NCBI GenBank assembly: GCA_003220435.1
Contig: QHSL01000073.1
Location: 34,463 to 98,462 of the forward strand
DNA from: Candidatus Rokuibacteriota bacterium
GTDB taxonomy: Bacteria > Methylomirabilota > Methylomirabilia > Rokubacteriales > CSP1-6
Reading direction: 5' to 3'
DNA length: 64,000 nucleotides
Position 1 is the first letter of the stretch, and each line of letters starts with the position of its first letter. The notes under the pieces are model-generated. The model saw only the letters and a list, made by a program, of their open reading frames with translations. It did not search any database and was not told the DNA's origin. This document shows positions 34,043 to 41,186 of this stretch, piece after piece. The translations under genes and the position numbers were made by a program.

Positions 34043-34361
34043 GCTCCAGAGCGGCCTGAACCGCGCCAAGTTCATGGCGGTGACGACCCGCCAGCCGGTC
34101 TGCGTCCAGCCCGCTACGGCCGGCTACCAGTTCTTCCAGAACACGACGTGCACCGGGACGCCCTGGTCGGGCACGGGCACCGACGCAAACGGCGTCTTCA
34201 CGCTCGCGAACAACATCACGGTGGTTCTCGCCGCGGGCTCGAAGCCGGTCTTCAACCAGTTCGGCGTCGCCGTCCAGACGGGAACCCTGAGGGTGACCGG
34301 CCCCACCGGGATCTCGACGACCGTCTCGGTCCAGGCGTCGGGACGAGTAACGATCCCATGA
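33891..34361 (+). CDS. GspH/FimT-type pseudopilin
   Basis: The 156-residue protein starts at ATG 33891 (AAAGGA upstream). A short basic leader ends in EYG, followed by YTLAELLVVLAVISILAFIAVPF, the prepilin peptidase site with Glu at +5 and a single hydrophobic helix. Residues after this (RELQSGLNRAKFMAVTTRQPVCV) match the GspH/FimT minor pseudopilin family. The two cysteines VCVQ and TTCTG could form a disulfide. It is the first of four coupled genes for minor pilins, probably initiating assembly of a type IV pilus or type II-like pseudopilus at the inner membrane. Confidence 0.85.
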   Translation: MMRRLVSRSEYGYTLAELLVVLAVISILAFIAVPFLLTYIPRATVNYAARELQSGLNRAKFMAVTTRQPVCVQPATAGYQFFQNTTCTGTPWSGTGTDANGVFTLANNITVVLAAGSKPVFNQFGVAVQTGTLRVTGPTGISTTVSVQASGRVTIP

Positions 34362-35164
34362 GCGCGCTCAACGCCGTCCGTCGCGACGAACGCGGGTTCA
34401 CGCTCACCGAGCTGCTGATCACCGTCGCCATTCTTGGTTTGGTCATGGCGGCCGTCCTCGGTGTCCAGTTGACGACCCAGACAATGTTCTCGCGCGGCGA
34501 GAACCAGGCGGAGGCCCAGCAGTCCGCCCGGGTGGCGATGCTGATGGAAGAAGATCTGCGCATGGTGGGATACGGATGCCCTGACCAGGGCTGTCCCACG
34601 CCGCCGCCGGGCGGCGCCCAACGGGCGATTCCCGCGGCGAGCACGACGTCGATCACCTTCTGGGCCGACACCCTGAACGCCTCGACGACCCTCTCGGCGG
34701 CCGTGGCCGCCGGCGCGGTGACCCTTCCCGTGGTCGATGCCTCTGGCATCGCCGCCAACGACAGGATCTACCTGACCAACGGCGACACGTGGGAAACGAG
34801 GGTCGTCACGGCGAAGACAGGTAACGACAGACTCATTGTCGCCGCGCTCACCAATGCCTACCCCCAGGGGGTGCAGGTCGGCCGGCCGCGACAAATTGTA
34901 TACACCTATGACCCCGGAACGGGCACCTTGACCAAGGACGCCGGTGACGGAAACGGGCCGCAGACCCTCGCCACGGGGTTCGCGAGCCTCACCTACAGCT
35001 TCTACGACGCGAATGACACCCTGATCACTCCGGCGAACCCGATCGGCAATCCCCAGACCGTCCGCCGGATTCTGATCCAGACGACAACCCGGTCGGCGCT
35101 GGCGTCGGGCGGCGGGGCCAGCACCTTCCAGATCAACACGAACGTCCGCCCGAGGAATCTCTAG
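34358..35164 (+). CDS. PilW-like minor pilin
   Basis: The 268-residue protein starts in an ATGA overlap with the preceding gene. The prepilin leader RRDERG is followed by FTLTELLITVAILGLVMAAVL, with cleavage after Gly and Glu at +5. A DLRMVGYGCPDQGC segment then follows, typical of PilW, which has a helix leading to a conserved Gly/Tyr and cysteine pair. The C-terminal region is rich in threonine and beta strands. It would form part of the minor-pilin tip complex. Confidence 0.82.
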   Translation: MSALNAVRRDERGFTLTELLITVAILGLVMAAVLGVQLTTQTMFSRGENQAEAQQSARVAMLMEEDLRMVGYGCPDQGCPTPPPGGAQRAIPAASTTSITFWADTLNASTTLSAAVAAGAVTLPVVDASGIAANDRIYLTNGDTWETRVVTAKTGNDRLIVAALTNAYPQGVQVGRPRQIVYTYDPGTGTLTKDAGDGNGPQTLATGFASLTYSFYDANDTLITPANPIGNPQTVRRILIQTTTRSALASGGGASTFQINTNVRPRNL

Positions 35165-35177
35165 GAGCGAGGGACCC

Positions 35178-36908
35178 ATGAGAGCACTGCGCACGGCAGG
35201 AGCGATCGCAAGCGAGGAGCGCGGCGCCGCGCTGGTAATGACCCTCCTGGTCCTGGTTGTTCTCACGGCGTTCGGCCTGACGCTCGTCGCGATGGGGATG
35301 ACCGAGGTCGCCGTCTCGTCGAACTGGCGCGACTACAGCAAGGATTTCTATGCGGCGGAAGCAGCGACCGAGTCGGGCGTGGTCTCGCTCAGGAACCTCC
35401 TCGCGACTACCCCGACTCCGACGCAGACGGAGCTCAATGGCATTGCCACGCCGCCCACGCTTAGCGACCCTCGGCTGACGTTCGCCGCGTACACGATCAA
35501 CGCCGTGACGCCGACCGCCTACCGCAAGACCTTCGCGACCGGTCCCTATTCCGGGCTGTTCGGGTGGATCCAGGATTACAGGATCCAGGCGCAGGTGAAC
35601 GGCCAGGGCGGGACGCGCGCCAAGCTCAACCAGGTGCTGCAGTACACGAGGGTGCCGCTCTTCCAATTCGGCATCTTCTACGGCAAGGGCGTCGACTTGG
35701 AGCTTCGCCCCGGCGTGGCGATGACCTTCAATGGGAGAATCTTCGCCAACAGTAACCTCCACATTGCCGCCGGCAGCACCCTGCAAATTGCCGGGAGTGT
35801 AAAGGCGGCGGGCAATATCTATCGCAGCATCAAGTCCGATCCGTCGTACCCGGCCGGTAACAACCCCGAGATCGCCGATGCCAACGGGACCTTGCAGACC
35901 CTCAACTTCGATCATACGTACCAGACCGGGTTCACCCAGCTATGGGCGTCCGCGAGCGCCTGGGCGAATCAGGCGACCCAGTCCTTCGGGGGCCAGGTCC
36001 AAGACAGTACGATGGGGGTTGGCCAGATCATTCCCCCGCTTCCGGGGCTGTTCGAAAACCCGAGCAATCCCGATGTCGTGTCCCATCAACTGATCGAGAT
36101 GGTCCAGCCGTCGGATTCCCCGGCTCTCAAGGCGGCCAAGCTCTACTCTGGGGCCGGCCTCCGAATCGTCGACGGCGTGGCGACCGACCAGAGCGGGAGC
36201 GCGGTTCCGCTGCCCGCGAACGCGGTCACAGCACGGACCTTCTACGACGCCCGTGAGCTCAAGACGATGACCTCCTACGACATCGACGTCAACGTCCTGC
36301 GCACCAACGGCGCCCTTCCGTCCAACGGCGTGGTGTACGTGGCGGGCACGAACACCGCCGCGAACCCCGTCGTACGGCTCGTGAACGGCTCGCAGCTTCC
36401 GAATCAGGGGCTGACGTTCATCTCGCAGAACCCGATCTATATCGCGGGGGATTACAATACGGCGATTGGCGCCAGCGGGACCCATCCGCCGGCGGCCGTC
36501 CTCGCCGATGCCGTCACCGTCCTGTCCAACGCGTGGGCGCCGAACAACTACGATTCCAAGGGGGCCCAGGTTTACCAGAACCGCGTGGCGTCGGACACAA
36601 CCGTGAACGCCGCCATTGCCACCGGGCCTAGCGCGGAGTCCACATCGGGCAATTCCAACGGTCTAGCGAACAATCTCGTGCGTTTCCTCGAGGACTGGTC
36701 GAACAAGACCTTCGGCTACAGCGGCTCCCTGGTCGCTCTCTGGCACAGCCAGCAGGCGACGGCGCCCTGGCGGCCAGTGACCAGTCCCACCTCCTACTAC
36801 TATCCGCCCAACCGAATCTGGAGCTACGACACCCTGTTCGACACGACCCCTCCGCCCGGCACGCCGATGGGCATCATCATGATCAAGGGCCCCTGGTCCC
36901 AGTCATGA
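35178..36908 (+). CDS. PilX-like pilus assembly protein with large C-terminal domain
   Basis: The 576-residue protein has EERGAALVMTLLVLVVLTAFGLTLVAMG near its N-terminus, the PilX N-terminal signature in which Glu+5 is replaced. FYAAEAATESGV follows, also typical. The remaining ~500 residues are Gly/Asn/Thr-rich, with strands such as GRIFANSNLHIAAGSTLQIAGSV suggesting a beta-helical or adhesin-like fold, exposed at the pilus tip. The family member in Pseudomonas is much shorter, so this one carries an extra surface domain. It is translationally coupled to the next gene (ATGA). Confidence 0.78.
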   Translation: MRALRTAGAIASEERGAALVMTLLVLVVLTAFGLTLVAMGMTEVAVSSNWRDYSKDFYAAEAATESGVVSLRNLLATTPTPTQTELNGIATPPTLSDPRLTFAAYTINAVTPTAYRKTFATGPYSGLFGWIQDYRIQAQVNGQGGTRAKLNQVLQYTRVPLFQFGIFYGKGVDLELRPGVAMTFNGRIFANSNLHIAAGSTLQIAGSVKAAGNIYRSIKSDPSYPAGNNPEIADANGTLQTLNFDHTYQTGFTQLWASASAWANQATQSFGGQVQDSTMGVGQIIPPLPGLFENPSNPDVVSHQLIEMVQPSDSPALKAAKLYSGAGLRIVDGVATDQSGSAVPLPANAVTARTFYDARELKTMTSYDIDVNVLRTNGALPSNGVVYVAGTNTAANPVVRLVNGSQLPNQGLTFISQNPIYIAGDYNTAIGASGTHPPAAVLADAVTVLSNAWAPNNYDSKGAQVYQNRVASDTTVNAAIATGPSAESTSGNSNGLANNLVRFLEDWSNKTFGYSGSLVALWHSQQATAPWRPVTSPTSYYYPPNRIWSYDTLFDTTPPPGTPMGIIMIKGPWSQS

Positions 36909-37324
36909 GAAGCCTCGCGACCGCCAAACAGCGGGGGATGACCCTCCCCGAGGTGCTGATCGCGGTCGCGGTCCTGACGGTCGGCCTCCTTGCCGTCGTG
37001 AACATGCTCTCCTCCGGCTTCTCGACCGTCCTCGTCAGCGGCGGCGGGTCGAAGGCCACGGCGTACGCACGACAGAAGCTCGAGGAGCTCAAGAACAAGT
37101 GCTACAACAACAGCACGGTGTGCGTCGACCCGACCTTCCCCGCAAGCACAGGGAGCGACACGCCGGAGGCCGGGGTCACCAGGTCGTGGACGGTGACCCA
37201 GGCCGGCCCCACCGCTGCGCCCAACCGCCTGTCGGAGATCATCGTGACGGTCACATGGAAGAGCGGGGGCTCGGGGGCTGCTGCGGGTCAACAAGTGATC
37301 ATGCAGACGATGCGCGCCGAGTGA
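36905..37324 (+). CDS. PilV-like minor pilin
   Basis: The 139-residue protein starts in an ATGA overlap. The leader TAKQRG precedes MTLPEVLIAVAVLTVGLLAVVNML, a prepilin site with Glu at +5 and the PilV-like LTVGLLAV helix. KATAYARQKLEELKN follows, as in PilV/GspI. Two cysteines (KCYNNSTVC) lie close together. It completes the gene order FimT/GspH, PilW, PilX, PilV expected of a minor-pilin operon. A strong hairpin follows. Confidence 0.82.
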   Translation: MRSLATAKQRGMTLPEVLIAVAVLTVGLLAVVNMLSSGFSTVLVSGGGSKATAYARQKLEELKNKCYNNSTVCVDPTFPASTGSDTPEAGVTRSWTVTQAGPTAAPNRLSEIIVTVTWKSGGSGAAAGQQVIMQTMRAE

Positions 37325-37329
37325 CCCGA

Positions 37330-38793
37330 TCATCGCGCGTTGTCCCGCACGGGACCTGCGCGATCGACGCCTGCCGCGCACAACCACCGTGTCTGGTCGC
37401 CACTGATCCCCACGCCCGAAAGGCGCTCCACCAGATAGTCCCGAGCGAAGCGGTCGGTATCGTAGGGCTGAAGATCCTCGACCTTGTGGAGGAACGTGGG
37501 CGATTTCGCAAGATCATCGTAATGCGTGTGCCAGCCTTTGGCTCGTTCCTCGGGTTCGTAACGGGGAAGGCGATCGCGAAGAATCTTGCGAGCACCATGA
37601 CTCTCGGAGCGAATCGGATAGTGCTTCAAGAGAAACTTATAGGGGTATACTCTGCGGCCCTCGAAGTTGACGAGGTGGCCGCCGGTCTCAGCCAGGTCGA
37701 CCGGGCGTCCCAGATTCTTCCACGCTTTGACCTGAGGATTAGGTCGCCCGAACTTGAAATGGCGAAAATGCTGTTCGAAGTCAGCGCCCGGGGCGTAGCC
37801 GTTGTCGACCGCTGGAAAAGCAACGACCGTGTGGTCCACTGCGTTGAAGCCCTGAATGTCTACTCGCTTCAATCCATCCTTCAGGCTGACGCCCTTCCAC
37901 GGCGCGGATCTGACCTCGTCGACATCGTGATGGATGAACCAGTCTGAGTCCAGCGTTGAGGTGAGGGCGCCTACGCGACGCAGCTTCTGTTCGAAGCGGT
38001 CGTACCTCGCCGGCCCTTCAGTCGGCCACCTCTCGACTCCGCATACCATCCCTCCAGATTCCAGGCGCTTGACAATCTCATAGGTGCCGTCTGTGGACCA
38101 ATTGTCGATGACGTAGACTTCGACGCCGGCATTCACGAGCTTCCGGATCGAGGGCTCGATAATGTCGGACTCGTTATACGCCGTCATGATCGCGGTGACG
38201 CGGAAATTGCGACGCGAGGCGCTGGTCGACGTCCAATGGTTTCTCAGAACGACAAGGCTGGTCTGTTTGCTGAGATCTTGGCTGTTGTCGCCGGTCAACC
38301 CGGCAAACTCGATCTGGAACCCAGAATGTTCGAGCAGGCGCGTCAACTCCGCGAGGTTCCATCTCCTGACGTGGGGGGGATTTGCCGGTGAGCCTGGCTC
38401 ATCGATGGCGCGGACAAGATGCCGTTCAGGTGTGCTCAAGAGGCCGACTCTCGCATGATCCAGCATCCGCCGGAGATCATGCAGGAGACACATCGGGTCG
38501 ACCAAGTGCTCGATGACGTCAACGCAGATGACAATCGATTCGCGCAGGATCTCGTCTGGAACGGGACAGGTCCCAACGGCATGCCGTCGACGACGCTCAT
38601 CGAGATGGGCGTCGGCGTCGATCCTGGTGATCGAGAAGCGTGGAGAGCAGGTCGCGGGCTTGTCGCCATTCCCGCACTCGACGGCGACGACGTACCGACA
38701 GTCGAACCCCCTGGCAAGATGTCTGGCGAAGGAATAGACGTCTGGCATCATCCAACGGCTGGAGATTCGGCACGCCAATCTATCCGTCCTCAT
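37330..38793 (-). CDS. Methyltransferase-like domain fused to a family 2-type glycosyltransferase
   Basis: The 487-residue protein is read from MRTDRLACRI; the frame continues upstream only as a shadow of the sulfotransferase gene, which it overlaps by 14 bases. Residues 30-190 resemble a SAM-dependent methyltransferase (YVVAVECGNG and DVIEHLVDPMCLLHDLRRML), although the glycine-rich loop is degenerate. Residues 200-470 form a glycosyltransferase family 2 Rossmann domain: RVTAIMTAYNESDIIEPSIRK, VIDNWSTDGTYEIV and DSDWFIHHDVDEVR (metal-binding DxD-like). With the neighbouring sulfotransferase it probably decorates a surface or secreted glycan. Confidence 0.75.
   Translation of the reverse strand: MRTDRLACRISSRWMMPDVYSFARHLARGFDCRYVVAVECGNGDKPATCSPRFSITRIDADAHLDERRRRHAVGTCPVPDEILRESIVICVDVIEHLVDPMCLLHDLRRMLDHARVGLLSTPERHLVRAIDEPGSPANPPHVRRWNLAELTRLLEHSGFQIEFAGLTGDNSQDLSKQTSLVVLRNHWTSTSASRRNFRVTAIMTAYNESDIIEPSIRKLVNAGVEVYVIDNWSTDGTYEIVKRLESGGMVCGVERWPTEGPARYDRFEQKLRRVGALTSTLDSDWFIHHDVDEVRSAPWKGVSLKDGLKRVDIQGFNAVDHTVVAFPAVDNGYAPGADFEQHFRHFKFGRPNPQVKAWKNLGRPVDLAETGGHLVNFEGRRVYPYKFLLKHYPIRSESHGARKILRDRLPRYEPEERAKGWHTHYDDLAKSPTFLHKVEDLQPYDTDRFARDYLVERLSGVGISGDQTRWLCAAGVDRAGPVRDNAR
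37332..37364. terminator. Bidirectional hairpin between pilV-like and glycosyltransferase genes
   Basis: Outer stem ATCGCGC (37332-37338) / GCGCGAT (37358-37364) and inner stem GTCCC (37342-37346) / GGGAC (37351-37355) with a GCAC loop. It lies between the converging 3' ends, inside the last codons of the minus-strand gene. Confidence 0.6.
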
Positions 38794-39733
38794 CGGAGGA
38801 TCCACGACGCGGACCTCCCGGTGAATCGATCGCGTAGCCGAGTTCATGCAGCATCGCGCCGGCGACGCCCTCGAACCATTCCCGGTCGGTGGGGGCCATC
38901 TCGGTTCGCCAACGCTCGAGGCGGTCGACCCGGGGGGGCCGGAGGACCAGGGAGAACATGGCCAGCCGATCCTCCGAACGCATGATGCGTCCGTCGGGCC
39001 ACGGGCGATCGCGCCGCAACTCGGCCAGTCGCTCCGGCGCGCGCTTGTGATAGTCGAGCATGATCGGGTCCCAGGGGACGTCGATGAACGCACAAATCCT
39101 CTGCAAGACGTTCTCGGTATCGCGGACGAGGTCTTCGTACCGGACCTCGAGGTACCAGTGGAGCTCATGGACCTGGCTCCGCGCCTGGTTGATTCTGGAG
39201 ACCCACCAGCCCGCGACCTCCTGGATCGAATTAGGACCGAACCAGAGGTCCTTTATCGACAGGGCCACGTCACGCCCGTCACGGATCAAATGGATGAACC
39301 GTGCCTCGGGCATCACGCCTTGGACGACGCTCATATCGGCGAAGTACATCGGCGTCTTGTCTCCCCACCTGGCCTTGCCAAACTTTTCGGCATAGAGCCT
39401 GTAGAACGTTCGGAGTGCGTGGGTGAGACTGAATCCTGGTGCGCCGAGCGCCTCGCGAAGCGCCCCCACCTCTATGCCGAAGTCCTGCCAGGTATGAAAG
39501 GAGTGGAGGAGCTCCAGAAAATCTTGAGGGCGTCTCGACGGGTCCTGGAATGCTCGCGCCAGCGCCGGAATGAAATGCGTTTCGGGCGGAATGGCCAGGT
39601 CGGGATGCGCGTCCAGCATCATGCGGAGGAGGGTGGTTCCACAGCGGCCGGTCCCTACAATGAACGGCATGGGCGCAAGCGCCACGTCCGCGAGGAGTGG
39701 ACCGGACTGCATTTCCATCTTCGAGAGCACCAT
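38780..39733 (-). CDS. Sulfotransferase-family protein
   Basis: The 317-residue protein contains the 5'-phosphosulfate loop PFIVGTGRCGTTLLRMML and the 3'-phosphate segment RFIHLIRDGRDVALSIKDLW. A late RYEDLVRDTENVLQRICAFIDVPWD is also typical of PAPS-dependent sulfotransferases. A cytoplasmic transfer of sulfate from PAPS to a carbohydrate, lipid or small metabolite is likely. Three ATGs near the N-terminus leave the exact start uncertain. The following methyltransferase-glycosyltransferase gene overlaps it by 14 bases, so the two proteins are co-expressed and probably modify the same glycan. Confidence 0.82.
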   Translation of the reverse strand: MVLSKMEMQSGPLLADVALAPMPFIVGTGRCGTTLLRMMLDAHPDLAIPPETHFIPALARAFQDPSRRPQDFLELLHSFHTWQDFGIEVGALREALGAPGFSLTHALRTFYRLYAEKFGKARWGDKTPMYFADMSVVQGVMPEARFIHLIRDGRDVALSIKDLWFGPNSIQEVAGWWVSRINQARSQVHELHWYLEVRYEDLVRDTENVLQRICAFIDVPWDPIMLDYHKRAPERLAELRRDRPWPDGRIMRSEDRLAMFSLVLRPPRVDRLERWRTEMAPTDREWFEGVAGAMLHELGYAIDSPGGPRRGSSDEDG

Positions 39734-39861
39734 GACCTTGGCTCAGTCCATTTGCAGACCGCCGACCGGTGTCCGGCTGACCCTCAGACGCATCAGGCGT
39801 TTGGCCAGGCCGCCGTGGGGCCTACCCCGAGGCGACTGTAGGGCGCAGGATGATGTTCGCC

Positions 39862-39880
39862 CATCGGGTAAACACCGATG
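39862..39880 (-). terminator. Possible hairpin after the small secreted protein gene
   Basis: CATCGG (39862-39867) and CCGATG (39875-39880) form a 6-bp stem with a 7-base loop, about 45 bases beyond the stop at 39923 in the minus direction. No T-run. Confidence 0.3.
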
Positions 39881-39922
39881 AGGAGTCCGGAAAATCCCTA
39901 GCCGCGCAGCTTCTGCGGAGGT

Positions 39923-40399
39923 CTAGCGAAGAACGGCTGGATCGTGATCGACGTATGCGTGCTGGAGCGTCCCGCTCGAGCTGAACTCGCACCAGACTTC
40001 ACGGCGCTGGTACACCCCGAGCCGATTCTGGGCGTCGACGTACCCGGCTAGCACGGAGCCCCCGGACGGCATCGACCGTCCGGATGCCCCCAAAGTGAAC
40101 CGGGCGGTGCTTGGCGCGAACAGGGAACTCGCGATCGAGCTGCTGCACAACTGCTCCCGATCCGTCGCCCGCGGAGCTTGCCCCGCTGCCGCGTCACGCG
40201 AATCCTCGCGTGGGGCCCTCAACGAAGTCTGCGAGCTCAACGGACTGCATGCCCCGGCGGTCTGGGCTCCGGCCCCGAGATACGAGACGTTTCCCTGGGC
40301 ATCTACGCAACGCAGCGCCTGTGCCTGCGCGAGCCCACACCCGAAGAAGCTCGCGAGGACGAGAGCAGCCAGGCCATGCATGAGGCTTCTCGGGCTCAT
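39923..40399 (-). CDS. Small secreted protein (DUF4124-like N-terminus)
   Basis: About 158 residues from MSPRSLMHGLAA; ATGs at 40438 and 40381 are alternatives and none has a strong ribosome site. A Sec signal (HGLAALVLASFFGCGLAQA) is followed by ALRCVDAQGNVSYLGA, resembling the YKCVDANGKVTYSD motif of DUF4124 proteins. The rest is polar with scattered cysteines (GACSPL, QLCSSS, VWCEFS) and a VYQRREVWCEF tail. A periplasmic location is expected. No function is known and no neighbour suggests one. Confidence 0.5.
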   Translation of the reverse strand: MSPRSLMHGLAALVLASFFGCGLAQAQALRCVDAQGNVSYLGAGAQTAGACSPLSSQTSLRAPREDSRDAAAGQAPRATDREQLCSSSIASSLFAPSTARFTLGASGRSMPSGGSVLAGYVDAQNRLGVYQRREVWCEFSSSGTLQHAYVDHDPAVLR

Positions 40400-40635
40400 G
40401 AGCAACATGCTTAGAAGTAACGGCAAGTTGCATGCCACTGGCCGTTCAGCCGGGGAGGCATCCGGAAAGTGAGCATTTTCCGGAGGCTATACCTACCCGA
40501 TGCAACTCATCAGGGGCGTCTACGGTCAAATCGAACAATGCGGCCCGGTAGGAATCCGCCAGGATCGGCTACGATCTTACCGCCTACCCGCAGAGGGCGG
40601 AGGGTACCTTCGCCAAGGAAGATCGTGAGGGGTTA
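40400..40635. other. Intergenic region with an inverted repeat
   Basis: No gene is supported. A perfect inverted repeat TCCGGAAA (40461-40468) / TTTCCGGA (40477-40484) with an 8-base spacer lies upstream of the minus-strand small protein gene and could be an operator. Confidence 0.45.
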
Positions 40636-40930
40636 AGCAATCGAGGAGCTGGCGCACCGATCGGGGCGGGGCTGACAGCCCGCCCGATCGCCTATCAGAA
40701 CAGCCAGGCACCTCTCCTGGGTGGGATCTCTGCCGCCCTCATCCTCACCTCCGGCTACACGAACGCCGTGGCGGGAGCGACCCCGCTGAACGTGGCCGGG
40801 GGGTTGAGCGGCTTCCCCGGAGCCCTGGCGCCGCACCTGGCGCTGGCTGGCGTCGCGCACAGCCGAACGCAATCGAGGAGGCCTCCGGCCACCTGGTCGG
40901 CGACGGGTTCCGTCCTGAGGCCGTGACAGA
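40636..40930 (+). pseudogene. Internally deleted remnant of an mmgE/prpD gene
   Basis: The remnant begins with AAGCAATCGAGGAGCTGGCG, matching the start of the intact MmgE/PrpD gene at 62352 (KAIEELAR). It then jumps directly to the equivalent of residue ~138 (GAGLTARPIAYQNSQAPLLGG). A second deletion removes about 20 codons before LTSGYTNAVAGATPLNVAGG. Near 40857 a single base is missing relative to the intact gene, shifting the frame; the matching sequence continues as EEASGHLVGDGFRPEAVTEAL. Similarity ends about 40930. It is a decayed duplicate beside the fdrA locus. Confidence 0.75.
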
Positions 40931-41012
40931 AGCGCTGCGCGAGGTCATCCGCGGCGGAGGGCAAGAGCGACAGCGATACGGCTGGACCCCATCTCGTCCA
41001 GCGCTCCAGATG

Positions 41013-41186
41013 TCACGACGCGTCATCGAGGCGCGCGAGCAGCGCCGCCACGCTCGGTGAGCCGCTCGGCGGGCGCCAGTCGACGTGCACGACCACGACA
41101 CTGTCGGCCTCCAGCTCTCGCGCGAAGAGCTCGAGCCCGACGTTGACGACGCGAAGCGGTTGCCCCAGCAGGCTGGTGAGGCTCAC
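41013..41186 (-). CDS. 57-residue protein coupled to FdrA
   Basis: The reading frame starts at GTG overlapping the FdrA stop (GTGA) and encodes SLLGQPLRVVNVGLELF, then ARELEADSVVVVHVDWRPP and a C-terminal helix LAALLARLDDAS-like. Its sequence is conserved in the decayed copy at 33021, which supports a real protein. No known domain is recognised. The position suggests a small subunit or stabiliser of the FdrA/DUF1116 complex. The usual third partner (AllH, DUF2877) is absent from the neighbourhood. Confidence 0.65.
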   Translation of the reverse strand: MSLTSLLGQPLRVVNVGLELFARELEADSVVVVHVDWRPPSGSPSVAALLARLDDAS

